A stretch of DNA of 64,000 nt from Betaproteobacteria bacterium (GTDB lineage Bacteria; Pseudomonadota; Gammaproteobacteria; Burkholderiales; Burkholderiaceae_A), in assembly GCA_028139135.1 (NCBI GenBank), contig JAOINB010000002.1:82412-146411 (forward strand). Direction: 5' to 3'. Below the pieces are notes generated by a model that saw only the letters and a program-made list of their open reading frames with translations, had not been told where the DNA came from and did not search any database. Below, piece after piece: positions 44,216 through 53,625 of this stretch; within the stretch, counting starts at the first letter, position 1; each line of letters starts with the position of its first letter. The translations under genes were made by a program, and so were the position numbers.

Positions 44216-45091
44216 ATGAAAGTAGTCAGTAGTCTCAATGTTTTAAGAACTGAATTAGAGAAAAGCGGTAGTGTTGCTTTAGTTCCTACTATGGGAAATA
44301 TTCACGAAGGACATCTCTCCCTAATTAAGCATGCGAAAAAATATGCTAAAACTGTCGTATGCAGCGTATTTGTAAATAAACTGCAGTTTAATGAGAGAGC
44401 AGATTTTTTAACTTACCCAAGAACGATAGAAAATGATTTAAAAAAACTGGAAATGATTAAAACCGATATTGCGTTCCTACCCTCTGGAGAGCTGATGTAT
44501 CCAAATGAGCAGGAATTTTTTATTGAGGTTCCGGATTACATCTCAGAATGCCTAGAGGGTCAATTTCGAGGTCCTTTTTTTTCTAGGGTGGCTACGATTG
44601 TCATGAAATTTTTTTTCCTTATAAAGCCAGATATTGCTGTTTTCGGTAAGAAAGACTTTCAGCAAGCATTTATGATTAAAAAATTATGTTTACAGTTCTC
44701 TACACAATGCACCATCTTGTTAGGCGAAACAATTCGAGATTTTGATGGATTAGCACTATCCTCCCGGAATTCACATTTGAGCTCATCTGAGAGGGCAAAT
44801 GCTAATCAAATGTACAGAACGTTAGTCAACATGAAAGAGGAAATTTTAAAAAACAGTGAACTAGAGCACTTCAATTTAGAATTTTTAAGCCAACTTGAAG
44901 GTACTGGAAGAGACAGACTTAATAATGGGGGATGGGAGTGTGAATATATAAAGGTAATCAATAAGGATCTTTTCCGTGAACCAATCTGTCCAAAAACAGA
45001 ATGGAGACAGCTAATTGTATTAGCTGCAGCTAAACTAGGGAACACTAGGCTTATAGATAATATAGAAATTGTTAAATCGAATATTCAGTAA
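44216..45091 (+). CDS. panC: Pantothenate synthetase
   Basis: 291 aa. VALVPTMGNIHEGHLSLI with the HxGH motif (HEGH), VFVNKLQFNERADFLTYPRT and the VFGKKDFQQAFMIK segment are PanC hallmarks. It joins pantoate and beta-alanine. The GDRSRNS-like loop reads LSSRNSHLSSSER. It ends the plus-strand operon and overlaps a short minus-strand ORF by 7 bp. panB, its usual neighbour, is missing here. Confidence 0.97.
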   Translation: MKVVSSLNVLRTELEKSGSVALVPTMGNIHEGHLSLIKHAKKYAKTVVCSVFVNKLQFNERADFLTYPRTIENDLKKLEMIKTDIAFLPSGELMYPNEQEFFIEVPDYISECLEGQFRGPFFSRVATIVMKFFFLIKPDIAVFGKKDFQQAFMIKKLCLQFSTQCTILLGETIRDFDGLALSSRNSHLSSSERANANQMYRTLVNMKEEILKNSELEHFNLEFLSQLEGTGRDRLNNGGWECEYIKVINKDLFREPICPKTEWRQLIVLAAAKLGNTRLIDNIEIVKSNIQ

Positions 45092-45153
45092 CGTAGGTAA
45101 AGACCGATTGAGAGCGCAATAACTGTAACTAAAAACATTATCCTTAAAAACAT
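45085..45153 (-). CDS. 22-codon membrane microprotein candidate after sucD
   Basis: Not in the ORF track. The translation MFLRIMFLVTVIALSIGLYLRY is a single hydrophobic helix with basic ends. AAAGGAGG lies about 5 nt before the ATG and begins directly after the sucD stop, the strongest ribosome binding site in this neighbourhood. The gap between sucD and panC holds nothing else. Function unknown; translation is inferred from the ribosome binding site only. Confidence 0.5.
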   Translation of the reverse strand: MFLRIMFLVTVIALSIGLYLRY

Positions 45154-45166
45154 CAAAACCTCCTTT

Positions 45167-46048
45167 CTATAAGGATTGTTTTAAGGTGATTCCTAAGCGG
45201 GCAGGATTCTTCGTAACAATAATGCCAGCAGATTCCATTGCTTCAAGCTTTGCATCAGCTTTTTCACTGTTCTTATTTATAAGAGCACCGGCATGACCCA
45301 TTCGTTTTCCCTCTGGAGCAGACATCCCAGCAATAAATCCTATAATGGGTTTTCTCATATTTTCTTTTGCCCATTCAGCCGCAACAACCTCATCATCCCC
45401 TCCAATCTCCCCGATCATAATGACGGCGTCAGTGCACTCATCCTCATTAAACATTTTCAGAACGTCAATATGCTTAAGCCCATTTATTGGATCACCACCA
45501 ATTCCAACTGCTGTAGATTGGCCCATACCAACCTCTGTTACTTGAGCGACAGCCTCATATGTCAGCGTTCCTGACCTCGATACTATACCTATACGACCCG
45601 GTAAATGAATTGATTCTGGCATTATTCCAACCTTCAAAATACCAGGTGTAATTAATCCTGGACAGTTTGGGCCCAAAAGCAGCGAACCTGGCTCATGTTC
45701 ACGAATAAAGCTCCTAACTCGCAGCATATCATTGATAGGGATACCTTCAGTTATGCAAACTATTAATTTAATTTTTGCTTTTGCTGCCTCTATTATTGCG
45801 GCAGCTGCTTGTAACGGAGGAACATATAGAACTGAGATATTTGCATTTGTCTCCGCCTTAGCTTCAGCAACTGTGGCAAAGATCTTCATATCTTCATAAA
45901 TTTCTCCACCACGTTTTGGATTAACACCTCCTACGAAACAATCTCTACCCATGCCATAATTTAGGCAACGAAGCGTGTGATAGCTTCCGACCTTTCCGGT
46001 AATACCCTGGGTTAAAACTCTAGAACTACCGTCAAGTAAAATTGCCAT
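45167..46048 (-). CDS. sucD: Succinyl-CoA synthetase alpha subunit
   Basis: 293 aa. VLTQGITGKVGSYHTLRCLNYG is the CoA-binding start, GLITPGILKVGIMP follows, and the active-site histidine lies in KRMGHAGALI. It forms the TCA-cycle ligase with SucC. The start follows the sucC stop directly. The gene order recA-recX-sucC-sucD is one I associate with Burkholderiales. Confidence 0.98.
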   Translation of the reverse strand: MAILLDGSSRVLTQGITGKVGSYHTLRCLNYGMGRDCFVGGVNPKRGGEIYEDMKIFATVAEAKAETNANISVLYVPPLQAAAAIIEAAKAKIKLIVCITEGIPINDMLRVRSFIREHEPGSLLLGPNCPGLITPGILKVGIMPESIHLPGRIGIVSRSGTLTYEAVAQVTEVGMGQSTAVGIGGDPINGLKHIDVLKMFNEDECTDAVIMIGEIGGDDEVVAAEWAKENMRKPIIGFIAGMSAPEGKRMGHAGALINKNSEKADAKLEAMESAGIIVTKNPARLGITLKQSL

Positions 46049-47209
46049 TTAGGTTTCCTTAGCCTGTCTAACAGCAATATTAACTGCATCTTCTAAATTG
46101 TCAACAAACATCATTGCAAGCCTAGATTCCTTAATAATGCTTTTCGCTTCCTCTTCTTTAAAACCTTTAATCCTCGCGACAATTGGGACCTTATTAGAAA
46201 TGTTTTGTAATGCATTTACAACTCCTTGTGCTACGTAGTCACATCTCATTATTCCACCAAATATATTTATTAAGACGACCTTGACCAAAGGGTTACTTAC
46301 TAAAATTTCAAATGCTTTGGAGACTTTCTCAACAGAAGCCCCTCCTCCGACATCCAAAAAATTCGCTGGACTTCCTCCCATTAATTTAATAATATCCATC
46401 GTTGCCATAGCCAGCCCAGCACCATTCACCATGCATCCAATATTGCCGTCCAACTTTATATAAGATAGATTATATTTTGCCGATTCAATCTCTAGACCTT
46501 CCTCTTCTTTAGTATCTCTCATGGAGAGTATATCTGGCTGGCGCTTCAATCCATTTGGGTCAAAATTCCATTTCGAATCTAACGCGATTAAATTACTTCC
46601 ATCAATTTGCACAAGGGGATTTATTTCAATTAAGTTTGCATCAAGTTCAAAAAATGCATTGTATAAGTTACGGATTAAATTATAAAACTTCTTTCTCAGT
46701 ATTGGTTCAAATTCCATTTGGTCGAATATTTCGGTAAATTGAGACTCATTAATACCCTCATCAACATTTACGAAGACTTTCTTTATTTCACTCTCGTAAT
46801 CTTTCTCCTCAACATCTACTCCACCCCGACCAGATAGAACGACACATACTTCCTGACAGTTTCGATCCACCACGATTCCAAAGTAATAATCTTTTACGCT
46901 TTTACACATTTCCTCAATTAAAACTGCGCTAGGAGTCTTGCCAGTACCTTTACTCTGCGTCGTGAATATCTGTTTTTGAAATAGCTCTCGCAAGCCCTCC
47001 TCGTATTCAGCTCGATTTTTAACGAACTTTATTCCCCCAGCCTTTCCACGCCCACCAGAATGTATCTGAGCTTTTAGAACTAATGGAAATTCTGGAAGCT
47101 CGTCACTGAGGTCAACACCCTCTTTAGCACTAAAAACCACAAGCCCCATGGGAACGTCAACGTCATAACGCTTTAAAAGTTGCTTGCCTTGATACTCATG
47201 AATATTCAT
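46049..47209 (-). CDS. sucC: Succinyl-CoA synthetase beta subunit
   Basis: 386 aa. MNIHEYQGKQLLKRY is the standard N-terminus, with an ATP-grasp domain (VLKAQIHSGGRGKAGGIKFV) and the C-terminal FGGIMRCDYVAQGVV segment. It conserves energy as ATP or GTP in the TCA cycle. The ATG overlaps the recX stop by one base (TAATG). Confidence 0.98.
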   Translation of the reverse strand: MNIHEYQGKQLLKRYDVDVPMGLVVFSAKEGVDLSDELPEFPLVLKAQIHSGGRGKAGGIKFVKNRAEYEEGLRELFQKQIFTTQSKGTGKTPSAVLIEEMCKSVKDYYFGIVVDRNCQEVCVVLSGRGGVDVEEKDYESEIKKVFVNVDEGINESQFTEIFDQMEFEPILRKKFYNLIRNLYNAFFELDANLIEINPLVQIDGSNLIALDSKWNFDPNGLKRQPDILSMRDTKEEEGLEIESAKYNLSYIKLDGNIGCMVNGAGLAMATMDIIKLMGGSPANFLDVGGGASVEKVSKAFEILVSNPLVKVVLINIFGGIMRCDYVAQGVVNALQNISNKVPIVARIKGFKEEEAKSIIKESRLAMMFVDNLEDAVNIAVRQAKET

Positions 47210-47682
47210 TAGTTTTCAATATGATTATCCCGCAATACGAGTCTATTACTTATATCGCATGAAAATCCTCTTCTAATCAAATAATCGCGGCGCTTAATTT
47301 TTTCTTTCATTGATGTAGCCTGTCCTTTAAACTTTTTATTAAGAAGCATTTTGGCTTTTTCATAGTCGCAAAATTCAAAAGTTTGTAATATTTGCCCAAT
47401 AATTTGGTCGTCAATACCTATCTTTTTCAATTCAAACCAAATCCTTTTCTCTCCGTACAAATTTCCTTTTGAATTTAAATATGTAGAAACTACTCGTTCA
47501 TCTGATAGCCAGTTCTTTCCTTTAAGATCTTCAACGACATCCTCTATGATTAATTCACAAAAATTATCGGTCGAATCGGTGTAGGCAAAATCAAGAAGTT
47601 TTTTTCTTATTACTGCAACACTGTAATCTCTTTTTGATAAAAGTGAGTAAGCTTTCTTATATATTTGTTTTTTGTTTATCAA
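47209..47682 (-). CDS. recX: Recombination regulator RecX
   Basis: 157 aa starting at a TTG. KAYSLLSKRDYSVAVIRKKLLDFAY and LNSKGNLYGEKRIWFELKKIGI match the three-helix repeats of RecX, which caps and inhibits RecA filaments. It lies 17 nt downstream of recA, so expression probably depends on the recA promoter. The TTG start may reduce its level relative to RecA. Confidence 0.93.
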   Translation of the reverse strand: MINKKQIYKKAYSLLSKRDYSVAVIRKKLLDFAYTDSTDNFCELIIEDVVEDLKGKNWLSDERVVSTYLNSKGNLYGEKRIWFELKKIGIDDQIIGQILQTFEFCDYEKAKMLLNKKFKGQATSMKEKIKRRDYLIRRGFSCDISNRLVLRDNHIEN

Positions 47683-47699
47683 ACTTATTAATCAAAATC

Positions 47700-48758
47700 C
47701 TATTGCACTGACTCTTCATCAAGTTTTTCGATAACTTCGATTTCTGAAATTCCATAACTCAAACGTATTCTGTTTTCTATTTCTACTGCAAGTTCTTTAT
47801 TTTCTTTCAAGAATTCTCTAACATTTTCTTTCCCTTGTCCTACTCGAATATCATTGTAGCTATACCATGATCCAGACTTCTGTATTATTCCTTTTTCAAC
47901 TCCCAGATCGATTATTTCTCCGTGTCGAGAGATCCCTTCGCCATAAAGAATATCAAAAAACGCTTGCTTAAATGGAGGAGCAACTTTATTTTTTACTACC
48001 TTCACTTTTGTTTCCGAACCGACAACCTCATCTCCCTTCTTCAAAGAACCAATTCTCCTGATATCCATTCTTACCGAACTATAAAATTTTAAGGCATTCC
48101 CCCCTGTAGTGGTTTCCGGACTACCAAACATAACTCCTATTTTCATACGAATCTGGTTTATGAAAATAACTAAAGTATTCGTCCTACTTATTGTTCCTGT
48201 TAATTTTCTAAGAGCCTGGGACATTAAACGGGCGTGCAAACCTGGTAGCGAATCTCCCATATCACCGTCAATTTCGGCTCGGGGAGTTAAAGCAGCCACC
48301 GAATCTACTACGACAAGGTCTACCGATCCAGATTTTACTAATGCATCGACAATTTCAAGCGCTTGCTCGCCTGTATCTGGTTGCGATATGAGAAGGTCAT
48401 TTAAATCTACGCCAAGTTTTTTTGCGTACTGTGTGTCTAACGCGTGTTCAGCATCTACAAAAGCACAAATTCCACCTATTTTCTGCATCTCGCTAATGAC
48501 CTGGAGAGTTAATGTTGTTTTTCCAGATGATTCTGGACCGAAAATTTCAACTACTCTACCTCGTGGAAGACCGCCAACCCCTAACGCTACATCCAAGCTC
48601 AAAGATCCTGTGGATACTGCTGGTATATTCTCCACAACTTCTGTTTCACCTAACCTCATTACCGACCCTTTTCCAAATTGCTTATCAATTTGAGCCAGTG
48701 TTGTCGCCAATGCCTTGACTTTTTCAGATGAAGCGTTTTGTTTTTTACCCTGTTTCAT
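47700..48758 (-). CDS. recA: Recombinase RecA
   Basis: 352 aa. [15 protein letters not shown] is the Walker [34 protein letters not shown] is the L2/DNA-binding region, and the N-terminus [15 protein letters not shown] is standard. It drives homologous recombination and SOS induction. GGAG lies about 8 nt before the ATG. A near-consensus LexA box and a promoter lie upstream. Confidence 0.99.
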   Translation of the reverse strand: MKQGKKQNASSEKVKALATTLAQIDKQFGKGSVMRLGETEVVENIPAVSTGSLSLDVALGVGGLPRGRVVEIFGPESSGKTTLTLQVISEMQKIGGICAFVDAEHALDTQYAKKLGVDLNDLLISQPDTGEQALEIVDALVKSGSVDLVVVDSVAALTPRAEIDGDMGDSLPGLHARLMSQALRKLTGTISRTNTLVIFINQIRMKIGVMFGSPETTTGGNALKFYSSVRMDIRRIGSLKKGDEVVGSETKVKVVKNKVAPPFKQAFFDILYGEGISRHGEIIDLGVEKGIIQKSGSWYSYNDIRVGQGKENVREFLKENKELAVEIENRIRLSYGISEIEVIEKLDEESVQ

Positions 48759-48781
48759 ACTTAAGTCTCCATATAAAAATA

Positions 48782-48797
48782 CTGTATATATCTTCAG
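48782..48797. promoter_or_regulatory. LexA (SOS) box at the recA promoter
   Basis: CTGTATATATCTTCAG matches CTGT-N8-ACAG except for one base (T for A in the right half). On the minus strand a promoter TTGAAT-16 nt-TATACT lies just upstream, with the -10 hexamer abutting the box, so LexA binding would block recA transcription. Confidence 0.75.
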
Positions 48798-48819
48798 TAT
48801 ACTAACTTTTAAGAATTAT

Positions 48820-49338
48820 TCAATTATTCCCTTGTTTTTTTCTCGCACTCGCTGAAATAAGTCCCTCAAGAGCTGTTCGAACAGCTAGATTTCTAATTTG
48901 CATCCTGCTGCCAGAAAAAATAGAATTTTTACAACTTCTCTCCCCATATGACTGGAAACCAAACCAAACTAATCCTCTAGGTTTTTTTTCACTGCCCCCG
49001 GTAGGACCTGCAATACCAGTAATCGATGAAAATAAATAATACTTATTTTTTTTAGGTAGAACCCTCTCCAGTCCAGCCAACATTTGAGAAGCAACTATTT
49101 TACTGACGGAACCATGAGATTCGACACTGTTTAAATCCACCGAGAGCAACGTTTTTTTTGATAAATTAGAATAACAAACTATCCCTAAGTCAAACCATGC
49201 ACTACTTCCTGCTAACGAACTTAAATGACAGGCTAATAAACCGCTAGTACAGGATTCTGCAACCGCTATTTTTAAACCGTTCTTTCTTGCAAAAAAAGCT
49301 AGGGCTAAAACCTTTATCAACATGCCATTTTTTTTCAT
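48820..49338 (-). CDS. pncC: CinA C-terminal family protein PncC (NMN amidase)
   Basis: 172 aa. KIAVAESCTSGLLACHLSSLAGSS, the YSNLSKKTLL segment and ITGIAGPTGGSEKKPRGLVWFG are hallmarks of the CinA C-terminal domain alone. PncC deamidates nicotinamide mononucleotide. It precedes recA, as in many proteobacteria, and its start overlaps the pgpA end by 4 nt. A start at the Met 5 codons in is possible. Confidence 0.95.
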   Translation of the reverse strand: MKKNGMLIKVLALAFFARKNGLKIAVAESCTSGLLACHLSSLAGSSAWFDLGIVCYSNLSKKTLLSVDLNSVESHGSVSKIVASQMLAGLERVLPKKNKYYLFSSITGIAGPTGGSEKKPRGLVWFGFQSYGERSCKNSIFSGSRMQIRNLAVRTALEGLISASARKKQGNN

Positions 49339-49892
49339 AAGAAATTTTTATATACTAGCAAGTTTTGATTTAATCCAAAACGAAAAAAAATAGAAAGAAT
49401 AAATAATGTTTGGAATGCTGCAATAATATCATCTAACATTATCCCTAATCCCCCACGAACTTTTTTATCAATAATATTTGTTGGCCAAGGTTTGCAAATA
49501 TCAAAGAATCTAAAAATTACGAATGCTTGTATTTGAATAAATAAATAGCTGTAATCGATAGCTTGTGCCGTTGACAAACTCTCATCCCAACGAGGTAAAA
49601 AAAATAATATCAACCAAAATGCAACTATTTCGTCAATGACTATTTCTGATGCATCTTTTTTTTTTAAATGACCTTCAACAAAACCAGAGGTCACAACTCC
49701 AACTACAAATGTGGTTAGAATGATTATGAAAAGTACAGTGTCAATAAATAAATAATCCAATATTAAGAACATAATCCATGACCAAATAGTCCCAATGGTT
49801 CCAGGCATATATTTGGAATAACCAGACCCGAATCCAGTTGCAATAGAATATGAAAAGATAATCTTCATTCTATGAAAACTAAAAGTGTACAT
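49335..49892 (-). CDS. pgpA: Phosphatidylglycerophosphatase A
   Basis: 185 aa, several membrane helices. ATGFGSGYSKYMPGTIGTIWSW, EIVIDEIVAFWLIL and the FFDICKPWPTNIIDKKVRGGLGIMLDDIIAA segment are PgpA motifs. It dephosphorylates phosphatidylglycerophosphate. It overlaps thiL by 14 nt. An ATG at 49868 is an alternative start; neither has a strong ribosome binding site. Confidence 0.95.
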   Translation of the reverse strand: MYTFSFHRMKIIFSYSIATGFGSGYSKYMPGTIGTIWSWIMFLILDYLFIDTVLFIIILTTFVVGVVTSGFVEGHLKKKDASEIVIDEIVAFWLILFFLPRWDESLSTAQAIDYSYLFIQIQAFVIFRFFDICKPWPTNIIDKKVRGGLGIMLDDIIAAFQTLFILSIFFRFGLNQNLLVYKNFL

Positions 49893-50910
49893 AACCAGAC
49901 TTTTCTACAAATATGTTATCAAAAGTATTTGTCAAACTTTTTAACCATACCAATCCGTCATTTCTATTGTTTACACGATGAAACTTTTTTTCACTTGATC
50001 TTTCTCGTACTGAACCGATAAGCGTAAGAGGCAAATTTAAATTTTTACTAATATCTCGTATTTTAGCTCTCGCATCTACTGGCGCCGAAAAACATAGTTC
50101 ATACTCATCCCCACTTTGTAATGCAAGCATTACTAAATCCAGATTATCTTTTTTCCCAGCGCACCAATTTATCATATTCCGACTTAAGCACTTGAGAATC
50201 TTCTCAAAATATAGCTCTACAAATATCTTATCTGAATTCCCTGAGAAACTAGCTAATATCATGTGGCGCAAATCACTCGACAAACCGTCAGATAAATCAA
50301 TACTGCTTGTTGCAAACTCTCTGATTCTTAAACCTAAAGCAACTTTAGGCACCGGCTGTACAAGTTTTTTAGATTCTTTTTGTAATTGCAAGGCTGTAAT
50401 AGGTTCTCCTAAATCTCCCGAGACCCAGATGTCATCACCTAACTTCATTCCATTTCTTTTTAATACTCTTTCGCCTTCCACATACCCTATTGCCGTAACG
50501 GAGAAAAAATTATTACTAGATTTATGTTTTATAGTATCTCCACCCATTAGTTCGCATTTATAATCCCTACTAACCTCAAACAAGCCCCTCGAAAAGGCAA
50601 GCAACCATGACGAATTTAATGCATTCAAACCTAATCCCAAAGTAAAACCCAAAGGGCAAGCGCCCATTGCAGCTAAATCTGAGAGATTTACAGCCAAAAC
50701 TTTCTTTCCTAAAGAAAAAGGGGTAATTTCTGATGAAAAATGGACACCTTCTACCAGCATATCCGTTGTAACTACAAGAGGAAAATTATTATCCAACTTA
50801 AAGACAGATGCATCATCCCCGATTCCAACAAAGAATCGATTAGACAATAATGGATTTACTGGGGATCCATTATTCTTAAAAAACTTTTCAATGCATTGAA
50901 ACTCATTCAT
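49879..50910 (-). CDS. thiL: Thiamine-monophosphate kinase
   Basis: About 343 aa from the ATG at 50910, which overlaps the nusB stop by one base. VGIGDDASVF, TTDMLVEGVHF, VNLSDLAAMGA and SIDLSDGLSSDLRHM are ThiL motifs. It phosphorylates TMP to TPP. It is part of the nrdR-rib-nusB-thiL-pgpA run common in beta- and gammaproteobacteria. Confidence 0.97.
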   Translation of the reverse strand: MNEFQCIEKFFKNNGSPVNPLLSNRFFVGIGDDASVFKLDNNFPLVVTTDMLVEGVHFSSEITPFSLGKKVLAVNLSDLAAMGACPLGFTLGLGLNALNSSWLLAFSRGLFEVSRDYKCELMGGDTIKHKSSNNFFSVTAIGYVEGERVLKRNGMKLGDDIWVSGDLGEPITALQLQKESKKLVQPVPKVALGLRIREFATSSIDLSDGLSSDLRHMILASFSGNSDKIFVELYFEKILKCLSRNMINWCAGKKDNLDLVMLALQSGDEYELCFSAPVDARAKIRDISKNLNLPLTLIGSVRERSSEKKFHRVNNRNDGLVWLKSLTNTFDNIFVEKSGYVHF

Positions 50911-51362
50911 CAATGGCTCTCAAACCTCAACTTTTTTGCAATTTTATCTAAAACTCCATTAACAATTCTGTGCCCATCATTACTACCTAAACACTTGTCC
51001 ACCTCTACAGCTTCATTAATGATTGTCTTTAGGGGTATATCAATTCGTTCTTTTAATTCATAAGTCGCCACCAGCATTACAGCCTCTTCAACTTTTGAAA
51101 GTCTATCTAACGAGATGTTTAAAAATGGCGCTATTAGCCCCCTAAGTTCAACAATATTTTTTAAAGTATTGTTGAAAATATCTTCGAAAAAGATAATATC
51201 TGCAGAGGTATATAGATCTTGTTCTGAAAGGTAATCAATTATTTCAGAATTTTTTTTCTCTGCATAAAGATAACTATAAACACCCTGAATGGCAAGTATT
51301 CTGGAAATTCTTCTAGCGCTGATATCTCTGCCAATATCATTATTGTTGGTCGTTTTATTCAT
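50910..51362 (-). CDS. nusB: Transcription antitermination factor NusB
   Basis: 150 aa, all helical. ARRISRILAIQGVYSYLY at the N-terminus, and PLKTIINEAVEVDKCLGSNDGHRIVNGVLDKIAKKLR at the C-terminus, are NusB. It joins NusE in rRNA antitermination. It follows ribH by 28 nt. Confidence 0.97.
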   Translation of the reverse strand: MNKTTNNNDIGRDISARRISRILAIQGVYSYLYAEKKNSEIIDYLSEQDLYTSADIIFFEDIFNNTLKNIVELRGLIAPFLNISLDRLSKVEEAVMLVATYELKERIDIPLKTIINEAVEVDKCLGSNDGHRIVNGVLDKIAKKLRFESH

Positions 51363-51390
51363 ATTTAAATTAATTCCACTCTTTACGTTC

Positions 51391-51861
51391 TTATTCTAGT
51401 GCTTTAGATAAGTCGACCATGTAAATGAGTGCCTTGGCGAATGATCTTCCTTTGCTAACCGACCTCTCAAAAGCTTGAGTCTCATTCTCTACCGTCAGAA
51501 TTCCATTAATACAGGGGATATTTTTGTTACATGAAGCCTCTTGTATCCCTCTAGCCGATTCATTCGCAACTATCTCGAAGTGATAAGTTTCTCCCCGCAA
51601 AATACACCCTAAAGCGAGAATTCCATCGCAGTTCGCATAAACTGACCTCCTGTTTATAACAAAAGGTATTTCTAAAGCACCCGGAACCATGGTTATTTGT
51701 ACTTGCGAACTCTCAATTCCGTAAAGCTTAAGTTCAGAACACGAATCCGCTAGCAATCTTTTGGTGTACTTTTCATTGAACAAGGAATAAATAATTCGTA
51801 GACGATAAGATGACCTATCTATTTTTGAGAGCTCAAATTCATCAATATTTTGTCCCATCAA
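51391..51861 (-). CDS. ribH: 6,7-dimethyl-8-ribityllumazine synthase
   Basis: 156 aa. VPGALEIPFVI, GCILRGETYHFEIVANESARGI and GILTVENETQAFERS are the RibH active-site segments. It makes lumazine, the direct precursor of riboflavin. The first codons overlap the ribBA stop by 4 nt. Confidence 0.97.
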   Translation of the reverse strand: MMGQNIDEFELSKIDRSSYRLRIIYSLFNEKYTKRLLADSCSELKLYGIESSQVQITMVPGALEIPFVINRRSVYANCDGILALGCILRGETYHFEIVANESARGIQEASCNKNIPCINGILTVENETQAFERSVSKGRSFAKALIYMVDLSKALE

Positions 51862-52994
51862 ATGTTTTTCCCAGGTGGCAGATAATCGATAACCTCTAGT
51901 CCGTACGCATTCATACTTGGAATTTTTAATTTTTCTGACAAAACAATCATTTTCCTAATTCCAATATCTCGAAGAATTGCTGCTCCCAACCCATAATTTC
52001 TTAAGGTTCTACTTGATTTTCCATCCTTCTTTTCCGTGTCATCTTCAAATTTTTTTAATGAAGCGAAAAATACATTAGAGGACCTAGCACAGTTCAACAT
52101 TATAAAAGCACCACAATCACTGCTAGAAATTTTTCTCATAGACGATTCAAATGTCCAACTTTTATTTTTGTTTCCACCTAGAGGCAGAGCATCCAGGACA
52201 GTAAATGGCTCATGAACCCTAATGAAAGCGACTTTTTCTTTCAGGTTGTTCCCTTTTATCAACGCCACATGTGGTTGCTTTTCAATCAAGTCCTGGTAAA
52301 GCCGTACCTCAAAGCCACCCCAATCCGTCTCAATGTTAAAACTTCTCCGTAATTCGAGTAAACTCTCTGTTTGACTCCTATACTCAATCAAATCTGCAAT
52401 CGTTCCTATCTTTAAATTATGTTCTCTAGCGAACTTAATTAAATCTGGTAGCCTTGCCATTGTTCCATCATCGTTCATAATTTCACAAATGACTGAGAAC
52501 GGAGGTAAACCAGCAAGTTTAGCCAAATCACAACCTGCCTCCGTGTGACCTGCTCTTGAAAGGACTCCCCCTTCTCTCGCCATCAGCGGAAACACGTGTC
52601 CCGGTTGTTTCAGGTCCTCCGGCGTGGCTTCCTTGCGGACAGCTCTTAAGATAGTGTAAGCCCTATCAGCAGCACTAATCCCAGTTGTCACTCCGCTGGA
52701 AGCCTCAATAGAAACCGTAAAAGCCGTTCCCTGAGAATTATCTGAAACCATCAGTGGTAGCTTGAGTTTTTCACAATGATCCTTTGTTAAAGTCAAACAA
52801 ATTAAGCCCCGACCAAACTTTGCCATAAAGTTAATCGTTTCCGCAGATACGAAGTCGGCAGCTATTAATAAATCTCCTTCATTCTCTCTATCCTGATCAT
52901 CAATTAAAATGACCATTCTCCCCTGTTTAAGGTCTTCAACTATCTCAGAAATTGGAGAAATACTGAAATCCTCTTTCAAATTAACCCCAATCAT
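51858..52994 (-). CDS. ribB: 3,4-dihydroxy-2-butanone 4-phosphate synthase with degenerate cyclohydrolase II domain
   Basis: About 378 aa from the ATG at 52994; the track start 12 codons earlier overlaps ribE more. The N-terminal domain has the DHBP synthase motifs DDQDRENEGDLLIAAD and RAGHTEAGCDLAKLAG. The C-terminal GTP-cyclohydrolase-II-like domain lacks the zinc cysteines (no SLRCDCG-type motif; that region reads SWTFESSMRKISSSDCG). It is thus probably active only as RibB, and RibA should be elsewhere. Similar RibBA forms are known in beta- and gammaproteobacteria. Confidence 0.93.
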   Translation of the reverse strand: MIGVNLKEDFSISPISEIVEDLKQGRMVILIDDQDRENEGDLLIAADFVSAETINFMAKFGRGLICLTLTKDHCEKLKLPLMVSDNSQGTAFTVSIEASSGVTTGISAADRAYTILRAVRKEATPEDLKQPGHVFPLMAREGGVLSRAGHTEAGCDLAKLAGLPPFSVICEIMNDDGTMARLPDLIKFAREHNLKIGTIADLIEYRSQTESLLELRRSFNIETDWGGFEVRLYQDLIEKQPHVALIKGNNLKEKVAFIRVHEPFTVLDALPLGGNKNKSWTFESSMRKISSSDCGAFIMLNCARSSNVFFASLKKFEDDTEKKDGKSSRTLRNYGLGAAILRDIGIRKMIVLSEKLKIPSMNAYGLEVIDYLPPGKNI

Positions 52995-53625
52995 CTTTTT
53001 GGTCACTGCGCACCGACAAAAATTGCTCAACCATTTTTGCTATCGGATCGAGCTCAATGTTAACAATCGATTCGGTGGTCAGATTGGATAAGTTAGTTTG
53101 CATCAATGTGTGCGGGATCAAATTTACGAGAAAACGACAGCTTTGATTTTTCAAATCAACTTCATTGATGGTCAAGCTAACTCCGTTAACGGCTATAGAT
53201 CCTTTTTTGGTTAACATAGGGTAAAACGTTCTTTCCGTTAAAAATGAAATCACCCTAGACTCTCTAGATTGTATTACATCATTTATTTTCGCTGTTCCAT
53301 CTACGTGACCGGTAACGATATGCCCTCCCAGACTTCCACCGACACGCAGTGAGGGCTCGAGATTAACAGCACCAGCTTTATCAAGTCCTACAGTTACATT
53401 AAGAGTCTCATTGGAAACATCAGCTTCAAAATAACCAAGTCCTTTTGAAACAATCGTCAAACAAACACCATTGACAGAAACGCTATCTCCAACCGGGTAC
53501 TTAAAAAAATTTTTAACGCTCCAAGAAACCCTTACACGAACTTGCTTTTTCCCGCTCGAGGATGGGTCACTAAAAGATTTAACTGGTCTAAGAAAACCAA
53601 TTTCAGTAACTATTCCGCTAAACAT
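52981..53625 (-). CDS. ribE: Riboflavin synthase alpha chain
   Basis: 214 aa with the two internally repeated lumazine-binding domains. MFSGIVTEIGFL starts the first and GHIVTGHVDGTAKI the second, with SVSVNGVCLTI and SIAVNGVSLTI as the paired core motifs. It dismutates two lumazines into riboflavin. The stop of ribD and the start of ribE share a base. Confidence 0.97.
   Translation of the reverse strand: MFSGIVTEIGFLRPVKSFSDPSSSGKKQVRVRVSWSVKNFFKYPVGDSVSVNGVCLTIVSKGLGYFEADVSNETLNVTVGLDKAGAVNLEPSLRVGGSLGGHIVTGHVDGTAKINDVIQSRESRVISFLTERTFYPMLTKKGSIAVNGVSLTINEVDLKNQSCRFLVNLIPHTLMQTNLSNLTTESIVNIELDPIAKMVEQFLSVRSDQKDDWG

Noticed and set aside
48109-48693. 194-aa plus-strand ORF opposite recA
   Set aside because: Antisense shadow of recA with no recognisable domain.
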